A stretch of DNA of 64,000 bases from assembly GCF_017571475.1 (NCBI RefSeq), contig NZ_JAGETW010000001.1, positions 62,001 to 126,000 on the forward strand. The letters run 5' to 3'. Below the pieces are notes generated by a model. That model did not search any database, had not been told where the DNA came from, and worked only from the letters and a program-made list of their open reading frames with translations. This stretch comes from Thiomicrorhabdus sp. 6S3-12 (GTDB lineage: Bacteria > Pseudomonadota > Gammaproteobacteria > Thiomicrospirales > Thiomicrospiraceae). This document shows, in pieces, positions 55,012 through 63,362 of the stretch. The position numbers and the translations under genes are program-made. How positions within the stretch are numbered: position 1 is the stretch's first letter; each line of letters starts with the position of its first letter.

Positions 55012-56217
55012 TTAAACCTCATAAGTTATACAAGAATCGAAATAATATTTTTCCTCAAGAGGCTTAAACTCCTCAGTTGCCAAAAAGCTCGCAAGTTCAT
55101 TGCAACTTGAAAATTGATGAAAACCCACATCTAAAAATTCATCATTTCCCGTGATAAATTGTCCTACGTCCAGCCCATACCAGGCGCATTCAAACAACAC
55201 AGTTGTATTAAATCCAATGCAATATCTAGGGACATAATGATTTATTAAATCTTTTATAGCCATTTTAGACTCTAAGAAAAATAAATTAGATTTTCCATAT
55301 TCCTCTCTGAGAGAATCGACCTCAGTAAACGGGTGTGATTTTATTAAAAAATCATATGAATTAAATCGCTCTGACATTAATATTTTCAGCAAAGAATTAT
55401 ATTCTTTGCTATAAAGGTCACGAGGCATAGAAACCAAAACCACATTTCCACTACCTTTATTTATAATATTTTCAGTCTCACAATATCTTGGATTCCCTAT
55501 AATCTCAACCTTTACATCTACTGGCTTTTTATTTTCAATCTGATTTTCGGTAAAGCGTCCCCACGCAAAAAAAACGTCACACGCCAAATTTTCATAGTTG
55601 ATAACATCAAATGGTATTGAGTTTTTGTATTCAAAATACATCCCATGCTGCAATGAATATACTTTTCTATTTAATATTTTAAAAAGCCATGAAATAGAAT
55701 TCTCATAACCATAGCCGGAGTTATAACTTAGAAGCTTTTTATAACTTTTAACAAATTCTTCATTTTCTAAAAAAAAAGAAATCTGGTGATAGATCCATGC
55801 CACCGCAAACAGTCTATCCTGAGAAGCAAGTTTTAATTTAGCCGTTAACAAATATGACTTCAAAACCAGCACAATTGAAAACCGTAATTTCTTTATTACT
55901 TTCGAAGAACCCAAAAAAGCCTCATCTGCACCTAAATTCAACTGTTTTAAGTACAGTTCACCAAGCTCAACATGATCTTTTCGATCTACAGAATAGACAT
56001 ATAAAACATCACTTCTCTTACCATCTGCTTTTAACGAGGGTATCAGAAAAAACATTCTTATAAGATACTTAACTTTTCTCCACACATTAAACGAAGGCTT
56101 AACGTTATACACATAATCGGCTATAAAAAATCCAACAAGATCTCCGAGAGGCTTTCCTTTATACTCATTAAAGTTTAATTTTTTTTTCAGCAATCTATAT
56201 TTGCAATATGCACTCAT
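55012..56217 (-). CDS. Putative GT-B transferase with HG and HP motifs (KpsS/polysialyltransferase-like)
   Basis: The 401-residue protein is not recognised with certainty. The visible motifs are SLQHGMYFEYK (about residue 190) and FLIKSHPFTEVDSL (about residue 300). This is a His-Gly then His-Pro arrangement like that of capsule Kdo transferases, polysialyltransferases and CDP-glycerol transferases. C-terminal CIGFNTTVLFECAWYGLDV fits a GT-B nucleotide domain. It overlaps the HAD gene by an ATGA start/stop, and HAD, cytidylyltransferase and aldolase genes precede it, so a CMP-linked keto-acid sugar is the natural donor guess. No membrane helix is evident. AT-rich. Confidence 0.6.
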   Translation of the reverse strand: MSAYCKYRLLKKKLNFNEYKGKPLGDLVGFFIADYVYNVKPSFNVWRKVKYLIRMFFLIPSLKADGKRSDVLYVYSVDRKDHVELGELYLKQLNLGADEAFLGSSKVIKKLRFSIVLVLKSYLLTAKLKLASQDRLFAVAWIYHQISFFLENEEFVKSYKKLLSYNSGYGYENSISWLFKILNRKVYSLQHGMYFEYKNSIPFDVINYENLACDVFFAWGRFTENQIENKKPVDVKVEIIGNPRYCETENIINKGSGNVVLVSMPRDLYSKEYNSLLKILMSERFNSYDFLIKSHPFTEVDSLREEYGKSNLFFLESKMAIKDLINHYVPRYCIGFNTTVLFECAWYGLDVGQFITGNDEFLDVGFHQFSSCNELASFLATEEFKPLEEKYYFDSCITYEV

Positions 56218-56867
56218 AGCAACAATTCTTTTAAACTTTTAATTTTTGTCAAACCATTAAGATTACAATAATTTTCATAGCCTTCAAACTCACTCCAACC
56301 AGAAACAAATAAAAAATCTAAATTAGCCTCTCTTGCTGCAATGTGGTCATATTTACTATCACCTATAAATAGTGCGGGCATGACAATATTCGCGCTATTC
56401 ATCTCTCTAGAAAGAATCTCATCCTTGGTATCAGGACTCCCAAAAATCCCCCCATTAAAATAACAGCCCAACCCTCTTGCAGCAAAAACTTCCCGCAATT
56501 CCGATTGATCACCTCCTGAGACGATAAACCATTTGGCATCCTTAGTCCTTTCACGTAACTCAGAAAGACCTTCAGCAACTTGACACGTCATTAACGCTTT
56601 TTTAACTTCTAAGGCAAAATGATCCAACAAAGCTTTCAACTCAATCTCATCCATTGGTTTCTTTAAAATTTCCGTAATCAAATATGTAAATTTCCTATAA
56701 CGAGAAACCCCACCATTTTGAACATGGTAGTCAACTAAAGCGTTTGCAGCTTCGTGACCGTATACTTTTGCCACATTGTAAAATGCTTCAGTTTTGATTT
56801 TATTTGAATTCAAAACGACTCCATCACAATCAAAAATAAGATTCTGGTATTTTTCGATAGAATTCAT
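56214..56867 (-). CDS. HAD-family phosphatase
   Basis: The 217-residue HAD hydrolase of the beta-phosphoglucomutase-like group has motif I LIFDCDGVVLNSNKIK, motif II FIVSGGDQSE, motif III in SPDTKDEIL and motif IV LFIGDSKYDHIAARE. A helical cap is present (VDYHVQNGGVSRYRKF). ATGA overlaps couple it to the cytidylyltransferase upstream and the GT-B gene downstream. In Kdo synthesis a HAD phosphatase acts between the condensation and CMP-activation steps; by analogy this could do the same for the aldolase product. The real substrate is unknown. Confidence 0.85.
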   Translation of the reverse strand: MNSIEKYQNLIFDCDGVVLNSNKIKTEAFYNVAKVYGHEAANALVDYHVQNGGVSRYRKFTYLITEILKKPMDEIELKALLDHFALEVKKALMTCQVAEGLSELRERTKDAKWFIVSGGDQSELREVFAARGLGCYFNGGIFGSPDTKDEILSREMNSANIVMPALFIGDSKYDHIAAREANLDFLFVSGWSEFEGYENYCNLNGLTKIKSLKELLL

Positions 56868-57565
56868 TTCAAATCCATTGTACTCGCAATTTTTACGGCT
56901 AATTCAAAGTCATCAGGCCAATCAATATCTATTTTTTTTACGGAAGTTGTTTCAAATAAACATGGGTTCTGACCAATTCGATCATTAAATTGAAGATAAT
57001 TATCTCTACTAGAAATATAGAAAGCATGATTAATTTCGAACAAAGGCTCTAAATCTTGAGTATTAGGCCAAGGATTAATAGACCTATCAACATTAATAAC
57101 TCTTTTTTCCTGGTCACTCCAAATAAACTGCTGAAGCTTATTCACACTCATTAATGAGTCATGATTTCCATTCAATACTTTTTCAGAATAAAGCTTAATT
57201 GCGCTCAAATAGTCTTCTGCATCGACAAATGGAGCCGTCGCATGCAACCAAAAAACATGATCACTGGCTATCACTGTCGGCACATAATTAATTAGATCAA
57301 CAACCTTAGTTGTACTCAAGCATAGATACTCAGGACGCTCAATTAATTTGACTTTGCTATTCAAAAACTCTTGAGCTTGTTGAATAACATCTGAATCATT
57401 TGTAGAAATGATTATTTCATCAATGTAATCTGTCAACTCAATGAGTTGACACATTTTTAATTGAAAAATACTTTTTCCATTTTGTAAAAATGGACGGGTA
57501 TTTTTATTTTTCACCCTCTGACTACCACTACGAAGAGGTAAAAAAACTGATATTTTTTTATTCAT
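56864..57565 (-). CDS. Acylneuraminate-type cytidylyltransferase (CMP-sugar synthetase family)
   Basis: The 233-residue NeuA/KdsB-family enzyme begins ISVFLPLRSGSQRVKNKNTRPF, the nucleotide-binding loop of the family. It also has IDEIIISTNDSDVI, FWLHATAPFVDAEDYLSAI (metal/CTP region) and the C-terminal IDIDWPDDFELAVKIA with the Asp pair. It should form a CMP-activated 2-keto acid sugar. No NeuB-type PEP synthase or KdsA is nearby; instead an aldolase-fusion gene lies directly upstream, overlapping by TAATG. AT-rich. Confidence 0.88.
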   Translation of the reverse strand: MNKKISVFLPLRSGSQRVKNKNTRPFLQNGKSIFQLKMCQLIELTDYIDEIIISTNDSDVIQQAQEFLNSKVKLIERPEYLCLSTTKVVDLINYVPTVIASDHVFWLHATAPFVDAEDYLSAIKLYSEKVLNGNHDSLMSVNKLQQFIWSDQEKRVINVDRSINPWPNTQDLEPLFEINHAFYISSRDNYLQFNDRIGQNPCLFETTSVKKIDIDWPDDFELAVKIASTMDLK

Positions 57566-59178
57566 TAAATCATTCCATAAACTGACTGCTGAGTAAGCTG
57601 TTCATAACTGGTTGGAGTCAAACTTATTAACTTTTTGCTCTCTGTATGCCATTGATACTGTCGAAATGTTTGTGCTATCTCGTTATTTCGGGAATCACCG
57701 GCTGGATAACCATCAAAACCTGCTAAAAAAACCCTTTCAGCCCTGCCACTGGTAACAACAGCCAAAACATAAGCAATAACTAAAGAGCTTGGCAACTCAG
57801 CATCATAAGCATGGAATTCAAATCCCTTTTCATTTAAAGCAATTCCAAAATCAAGAAGCTTTTTATTTTGAAATGCTTGCTTGACATCTATTGGCAACAT
57901 TGAAGCAGGGGTAATCAAAGGCTGTGGCAACTTCAAGTGTTCCTGACAATCCGCAAGTAGGCGAACAGGATGGCAAGCAGCTCGCGCATCAATCAGGTCT
58001 TCACAAATGTTTTTCTGTGTATTTAACGCAATAACATAAGGCTTATATCTTTTAATAAACTCTTCAATTGCTTGTTGATACTTACCAACGCCGGGACCAG
58101 TTCCAATAATCAACACATCACGATCCTGCATGATATCCGCAGGCTTCCACTTACCTCGCGGCTCACCATAATAGAAGTGCCTTGCAGACTCAAGGGTATT
58201 CAGACTAAATTTTTTACCCCCTTCTATTTTAAGGTGCTCAATGACAGCAAGTATGTCTTCATCACTGTAACGAGAATCTTGTAGCATTTCTTGGATATAC
58301 GTTGGATGAATACCAAATCTCCCCGCCATATAATAATAAGGATTGGTCCCCCAACCATAATTGGCCTGCATAGGTTTAAAATATTTCCTGATCAACTCAA
58401 ATAATTTTGTCGGATTTCCTTTATCTTTTCGATAAGGCTCGAGAGCCATTGACAAATATTCAGTTTGGGCATTCCCCGAACCTCGCCCCATTCCGGTCAC
58501 AGTGCTGTCAACCCAAGTAACCCCTGCTTCCACTGCTCTTATACTGTTAGAGATAGCTTGCCCCATATTGTCATGAGTATGGATGCCTAAATCACCTGCC
58601 CAACCTTTTTTAAACGCATTTGTGATTTCAGATATTTGATTCGGGTTAAGGCTCCCCATTGAATCGGCAAAGTACAGTGCATCAATTGGAAATTCATTAG
58701 CCTTATTTGCCAACTGAGTAATCTCTTCAAGCGTTTGCTCTGCGACTTGCATAAGATTAAACCCAACTAAATATCCTTGATTTTTTAACCAAGAAGCTGC
58801 AGGCAAACATGTTTCAAACTCATGCACATGACAAGCTATTCGAACCAGAGAAACTGGAGATTTGTCTTTGGATGAAAACAGCTTCGCTAAGGAACTCTCT
58901 TGAGCTGAAACCAATTCAGAACCGTTAACCATCACACCGACTTTATTAACCAAGCCAGATGGAATAGCGAGGCTGTTTAAAAACGCATCTGTACTATAGG
59001 CACATCCACCCTTAAAACCATTGTTGTTTAAGCTACGAAAACCGATTTCAACAAAATCAACGTTCAGAGCATCCATCGCCAGCAAATAATCTTGCACAAG
59101 CTTTGTGTCAAAATCCCAGCTGTTGTAATAGCCACCATCACGCAAAGTACAATCGAGCAACTTAATAGAATCACGCAT
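57565..59178 (-). CDS. DRE-TIM aldolase fused to a C-terminal Rossmann-like domain
   Basis: The 537-residue protein starts at MRDSIKLLDCTLRDGG (ATG 59178; the frame opens nine codons earlier at 59205). Residues about 1-310 form an HMGL-like barrel: LLDCTLRDGGYYNSW (Arg-Asp catalytic pair), VEIGFRSLNN, LYFADSMGSLNPNQI, the metal-binding HTHDN, STVTGMGRGSGNAQTE. The C-terminal 190 residues hold IIGTGPGVGKYQQAIEEF and VFLAGFDGYPAGDSRNNEI, which resemble the DUF115/GT42 Rossmann topology. It overlaps the flippase gene by 8 bases. The barrel fold is typical of pyruvate aldolases and acyl-CoA lyases; here it may build a 2-keto-3-deoxy acid. The function is not known to me. Confidence 0.78.
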   Translation of the reverse strand: MRDSIKLLDCTLRDGGYYNSWDFDTKLVQDYLLAMDALNVDFVEIGFRSLNNNGFKGGCAYSTDAFLNSLAIPSGLVNKVGVMVNGSELVSAQESSLAKLFSSKDKSPVSLVRIACHVHEFETCLPAASWLKNQGYLVGFNLMQVAEQTLEEITQLANKANEFPIDALYFADSMGSLNPNQISEITNAFKKGWAGDLGIHTHDNMGQAISNSIRAVEAGVTWVDSTVTGMGRGSGNAQTEYLSMALEPYRKDKGNPTKLFELIRKYFKPMQANYGWGTNPYYYMAGRFGIHPTYIQEMLQDSRYSDEDILAVIEHLKIEGGKKFSLNTLESARHFYYGEPRGKWKPADIMQDRDVLIIGTGPGVGKYQQAIEEFIKRYKPYVIALNTQKNICEDLIDARAACHPVRLLADCQEHLKLPQPLITPASMLPIDVKQAFQNKKLLDFGIALNEKGFEFHAYDAELPSSLVIAYVLAVVTSGRAERVFLAGFDGYPAGDSRNNEIAQTFRQYQWHTESKKLISLTPTSYEQLTQQSVYGMI

Positions 59179-60982
59179 GACTTGCCATTTTCTTGAAGAG
59201 TTCATTGGAGTTTAAAAGCTGTTCATACGAACCTTGTGCAGACACTTTTCCCTGCTCAATCATATAGATCTGGTCACACTTTTGAACCGTTTTTAACCGA
59301 TGAGCGATCATAATAATAGTTTTACGACCACCAAAATCGTGGATAGCGTCCATAATCATTTTCTCAGTAATACCATCCAATGCACTAGTTGCTTCATCAA
59401 AGACTAAAACATCGGCTTCATGATAGAGCGCTCTCGCAATGCCTATACGCTGACGCTGCCCACCTGATAACTGAACCCCTCGTTCACCTACCTTGGTATG
59501 AACTCCATTTTCAAGTGTTTGCACAAGTTCATCTAAATGTGCCAGCTTTAACGCTTCACCAACTTGCTTTAAATCAATCTCTTTTTCGGGTATTCCAAAA
59601 GCGACATTCTCGGCAATCGAGCCTTCACTTAAAAAAATACTCTGGGGAACAAAGCCAATAATATTTTGCCAAGCTCGTCGGTTTTCTTTAGTAATTGGCA
59701 CATCATCAACTAATAACAACCCTTTTTGCGGATCAATTAACCCTAGTAATATATCGATTACAGTGGATTTTCCTGAACCGGATGGCCCTACTACTCCCAC
59801 TATACTGTTGGCAGCTATATCTAATGTCAGCGCATCTACAGCAGGTCGATGCTTTCCAGGATAGGTAAAGGTTACTTTTTCTAAAGAAATTCGTTGATTA
59901 ACTGATAAGCGCTCCTGTGGCGTACTATTGCAAATCAATTTATTTGTAGATTCATATTGCTTTTGACTTGCTTGCAAATCTTCTCGAATCGACTCGAAAG
60001 ACGAAATATTCCCTTTAACGAGAGAGAGGCTTGAATATATTTGCTGAAGAGCGGGTAACAATTTAAAACCTGCTAGCGCATAAACAGAAAGTATAGGAAG
60101 AACTACTGAAATATCTTGTGAATTGAACGTTAATAAAGATAGAACTAATCCGATAATACTACCAAAAGCAATTAATTCAATCAGGTATCGGGGAACTTGT
60201 GAAATTGCCAAATTACTCCCCCTAGCCAACGCGAATGTTTGCCCACTTTTTTCAAAGCGGTTGATAAAATCGCTATTACGCCCTAGTAAAAGAACATCCT
60301 TTATACCACCAAAACCTTCATTCATAAGCCTATAACGATGCGTCATTACACTAGAAATTAAGGAGCCATTTTTTTGTAGCTTTTTTCTTACAATTTTAAA
60401 CAACAGGACATAAGCTATAGCAAAGATAACCAACCCTGTCAGAGCAACAATAGGATTGTAAAGAATGATGGCTGCCGAAATCATTATGGAGAGGATGATT
60501 TTGGCATTCATTTGCACCAGAGGCTGAATCACCCCTTCTGTGACCCTGACTGCTTCTGTCGCTACTTGCTTTGTAAGTTGAGCACTACTTCCACTGGCGT
60601 GAAACAGCCAGTCTTGGTGTAAATAGTGAGCATAAAGCCTATCCGCAATCTCCGTACCCACTTTTGTCCCAAACAACGACAACCGCCAAATAGTAAACAT
60701 GGACACAAAGGCAGCTAAAATCAATGTACTTAAAACCAATACACCTATAAAGAACAAGAACTCAGAATATTCGGTAAAACCAGTCAAAAAATACAGTTGA
60801 TTCAAAAAATGATTTGATTCAATCACTGCAGGATCAGAAACTATAGCCATGAAAGGCGCGATCGACGCAATGCCTACAAGCTCAAATATAGCCATTAAGA
60901 CTACAAGAATTTGCAAAACATAAAACCTTCGTCTTTGACCCGGTGTTAAAAGGCTAAAAAGTTCTTTAATCAGCTTTATCAT
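59171..60982 (-). CDS. ABC transporter, fused permease-ATPase (PglK/MsbA-like flippase)
   Basis: The 603-residue half transporter has six N-terminal membrane helices (IFELVGIASIAPFMAIVSDP in helix 1) and a C-terminal ATPase: Walker A GPSGSGKSTVIDILLGL, signature LSGGQRQRIGIARAL, Walker B VLVFDEATSALD and the H-loop IMIAHRLKTV. The N-terminus and overall pattern resemble Campylobacter PglK, which flips lipid-linked oligosaccharides. With PglA/C/D/E/F-like genes and no Wzx in the window, it is the best candidate for the repeat-unit flippase. It overlaps rfbD by 17 bases. Confidence 0.88.
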   Translation of the reverse strand: MIKLIKELFSLLTPGQRRRFYVLQILVVLMAIFELVGIASIAPFMAIVSDPAVIESNHFLNQLYFLTGFTEYSEFLFFIGVLVLSTLILAAFVSMFTIWRLSLFGTKVGTEIADRLYAHYLHQDWLFHASGSSAQLTKQVATEAVRVTEGVIQPLVQMNAKIILSIMISAAIILYNPIVALTGLVIFAIAYVLLFKIVRKKLQKNGSLISSVMTHRYRLMNEGFGGIKDVLLLGRNSDFINRFEKSGQTFALARGSNLAISQVPRYLIELIAFGSIIGLVLSLLTFNSQDISVVLPILSVYALAGFKLLPALQQIYSSLSLVKGNISSFESIREDLQASQKQYESTNKLICNSTPQERLSVNQRISLEKVTFTYPGKHRPAVDALTLDIAANSIVGVVGPSGSGKSTVIDILLGLIDPQKGLLLVDDVPITKENRRAWQNIIGFVPQSIFLSEGSIAENVAFGIPEKEIDLKQVGEALKLAHLDELVQTLENGVHTKVGERGVQLSGGQRQRIGIARALYHEADVLVFDEATSALDGITEKMIMDAIHDFGGRKTIIMIAHRLKTVQKCDQIYMIEQGKVSAQGSYEQLLNSNELFKKMASHA

Positions 60983-61898
60983 AATTATCGTTTTGTTCTA
61001 TTTGATTTAAACAAGAGCGGAGCGAATCCCTCCAATAAGGGATATCTAACGCAAAAGCTTGTTTGATTTTAGCTTTATTCATTACGCTGTAGTGCGGCCG
61101 TGTTGCAGGTACTGGATAATCCTTAGTTTCAATTGGCATAACGCTACATTGAGTACCTGAAAGTTCAAAAATCGCTTTAGCAAAATCATACCAAGAACAA
61201 ACACCTTCATTACTAAAGTGGTAAACATCTACTAAACGCTGATTGCAGCTATCGTCTTCTAATTGAATAGATTGCCTTGCCTCTACAACAATGACGTGTG
61301 CAACCCTCAAGATCATTCTCGCCAAATCCTCGGCATAAGTGGGGCTACCTACCTGATCAAATATCACATCCAGACTGTCTCGAGCTTGGCCTAACCGCAA
61401 CATGGTTTTGACAAAGTTATTGCCGAATTCCGAATAAAGCCAGCTAGTACGAATAATACACCCATGAGGATTTACCGCCTGCACAGCCCTCTCGCCTTTC
61501 AATTTAGAATGACCATAAACCCCTAGTGGATCGACAGGGTTATTTTCGATATAAGGTTTAAAGTTTTGACCATTAAATACATAATCCGTACTAACATGAA
61601 TTAAAAAAGCACATTGTGCCTTAGCTAACTCGGCCAACTTTTTTACCGCTAGATGGTTAACCTGATCTGCTAACGCTGGGTCGGACTCAGCTTGATCAAC
61701 TGATGTATAGGCGATACAGTTAATAATGACATCAAAATGCTTATCTCTAAAAAACGTCGTCATTGATTCAGCGCTAGAAAAATCCAATTCCTCACGACCA
61801 GTAAAGATAAACTCGAACTGTGGATAAGCTGAAGCGATTTTGTGAATGGATTGACCCAATTGGCCGCTCTTACCGGCTACTAGCACCGACTTAAGCAT
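60966..61898 (-). CDS. rfbD: dTDP-4-dehydrorhamnose reductase RfbD
   Basis: RfbD reduces dTDP-4-keto-L-rhamnose to dTDP-L-rhamnose. The 310-residue product starts at MLKSVLVAGKSGQLGQSIH (ATG 61898), which overlaps the rfbC stop; five earlier codons are possible. Blocks seen are VDQAESDPALADQVNH, VSTDYVFNG, YGHSKLKGERAV (catalytic Tyr replaced by the family's YxxxK) and RTSWLYSEFGNNF. It is last of the rfbBACD set. Confidence 0.95.
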   Translation of the reverse strand: MLKSVLVAGKSGQLGQSIHKIASAYPQFEFIFTGREELDFSSAESMTTFFRDKHFDVIINCIAYTSVDQAESDPALADQVNHLAVKKLAELAKAQCAFLIHVSTDYVFNGQNFKPYIENNPVDPLGVYGHSKLKGERAVQAVNPHGCIIRTSWLYSEFGNNFVKTMLRLGQARDSLDVIFDQVGSPTYAEDLARMILRVAHVIVVEARQSIQLEDDSCNQRLVDVYHFSNEGVCSWYDFAKAIFELSGTQCSVMPIETKDYPVPATRPHYSVMNKAKIKQAFALDIPYWRDSLRSCLNQIEQNDNYDKAD

Positions 61899-62466
61899 AG
61901 TAGTTGACCCCATATTTAAAGCCGCTATCCAACATTTCTAAAACTGGTTGCTTCTTATCCTTATCGGAAAGCTTTAAATATTCTACTGGCAGTTTCCAAT
62001 CTATATTCAAACTTGGGTCATCAAATGCCAGTCCACGATCATGATCCGGCGAGTAATAATTATCTACCTTATATGCAAAAATTGCTGTATCACTCAATAC
62101 AACAAAACCATGCGCAAAACCTCTAGGCACAAACAACTGATGCTTATTTTCAGCACTGAGTTCATACGCTACATATTGACCAAAGGTCGGACTGCCTTGT
62201 CGGATATCTACAGCCACATCCATTACTCTGCCGTCAATCACTCGAACTAACTTGCTTTGCGCGTAAGGAGGTAACTGGAAATGCAACCCCCTTACAACCC
62301 CTTTAGAAGATTTGGATTCATTGTCCTGGCAAAAATCAACCTTATAACCGATCGCTTCTTCAAATTCATCCTGGCGAAAGGTTTCCAAGAAATAGCCTCG
62401 ATCATCCCCAAAGACTCTAGGTTTAATCAAAAACACTTCAGGAATGTACTGTCTAAGAAACTCCAT
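61891..62466 (-). CDS. rfbC: dTDP-4-dehydrorhamnose 3,5-epimerase RfbC
   Basis: The 191-residue cupin epimerase has VFGDDRGYFLETFRQDEF, DNESKSSKGVVRGLHFQ (catalytic His), VDIRQGSPTFGQ and FVPRGFAHGFVVLSD. It converts dTDP-4-keto-6-deoxy-glucose to the L-lyxo form. The ATG abuts the rfbA stop, and the stop overlaps rfbD. Sequence and length are normal for the family. Confidence 0.96.
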   Translation of the reverse strand: MEFLRQYIPEVFLIKPRVFGDDRGYFLETFRQDEFEEAIGYKVDFCQDNESKSSKGVVRGLHFQLPPYAQSKLVRVIDGRVMDVAVDIRQGSPTFGQYVAYELSAENKHQLFVPRGFAHGFVVLSDTAIFAYKVDNYYSPDHDRGLAFDDPSLNIDWKLPVEYLKLSDKDKKQPVLEMLDSGFKYGVNYYA

Positions 62467-63353
62467 TAACCAATAACCCCCTCTTCAGCACGTTTTAACA
62501 AATACTGTCCGTATTGGTTTTTCTTGAGTGGTTCGGCCAATTTAACCAGTTGCTCTTGGCTAATGTAACCCATTTCAAAAGCGATCTCTTCCAGGCAAGC
62601 AACTTTCAAACCCTGACGTTTTTCGATGGTTTCAATAAAAGTTGAAGCCTCAAGTAAACTTTCATGGGTACCGGTATCCAACCAAGCATAACCCCGTCCC
62701 ATGGTTTCCAGTTTTAAGCGCTCCTCTTCAAGATACATTTGATTAATAGTCGTAATTTCCAACTCACCCCGATCAGAAGGCTTGACTTCCTCCGCTTTAC
62801 TAACGACATCATTTGGATAAAAATATAGACCTGTAACAGCATAGTTGGATTTTGGAATTTTTGGTTTTTCCTCAAGAGAAACCACATTACCTTGATCATC
62901 AAACCCTGCCACCCCATAGCGCTCAGGATCATGGACGTGATAACCGAAAACAGTCGCCTTACCTTCATCTTTCGCATTCGCCACTGCGGATTTCAGTAAA
63001 CCGGTCAAGTTATGCCCATAATAAATGTTATCCCCCAAAATTAAGCAAACATCATCATTACCGACAAATTCTTTACCCAGAATAAAAGCTTGAGCCAAAC
63101 CATCGGGTGAGGGCTGAATAACATATTCAAATACCAACCCCAGCTCCGAGCCGTCCCCCAACAAACGTTGAAAACTGGATTGATCTTCCGGCGTGGTAAT
63201 AATCAAAATCTCACGTATCCCTGCAAGCATCAATACTGAGAGCGGGTAATAGATCATAGGCTTGTCATACAGTGGAACCAGTTGCTTTGAAACTCCACGT
63301 GTCAAAGGGTACAAACGCGTGCCCGATCCGCCTGCTAAAATAATGCCTTTCAT
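62466..63353 (-). CDS. rfbA: Glucose-1-phosphate thymidylyltransferase RfbA
   Basis: The 295-residue enzyme makes dTDP-glucose. Visible are the nucleotide loop [44 protein letters not shown] (metal), [24 protein letters not shown] and [16 protein letters not shown]. It lies 9 bases after rfbB and overlaps rfbC at TAATG-type spacing. It belongs to the leftward rhamnose set. Confidence 0.97.
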   Translation of the reverse strand: MKGIILAGGSGTRLYPLTRGVSKQLVPLYDKPMIYYPLSVLMLAGIREILIITTPEDQSSFQRLLGDGSELGLVFEYVIQPSPDGLAQAFILGKEFVGNDDVCLILGDNIYYGHNLTGLLKSAVANAKDEGKATVFGYHVHDPERYGVAGFDDQGNVVSLEEKPKIPKSNYAVTGLYFYPNDVVSKAEEVKPSDRGELEITTINQMYLEEERLKLETMGRGYAWLDTGTHESLLEASTFIETIEKRQGLKVACLEEIAFEMGYISQEQLVKLAEPLKKNQYGQYLLKRAEEGVIG

Positions 63354-63362
63354 AACTTTCTC

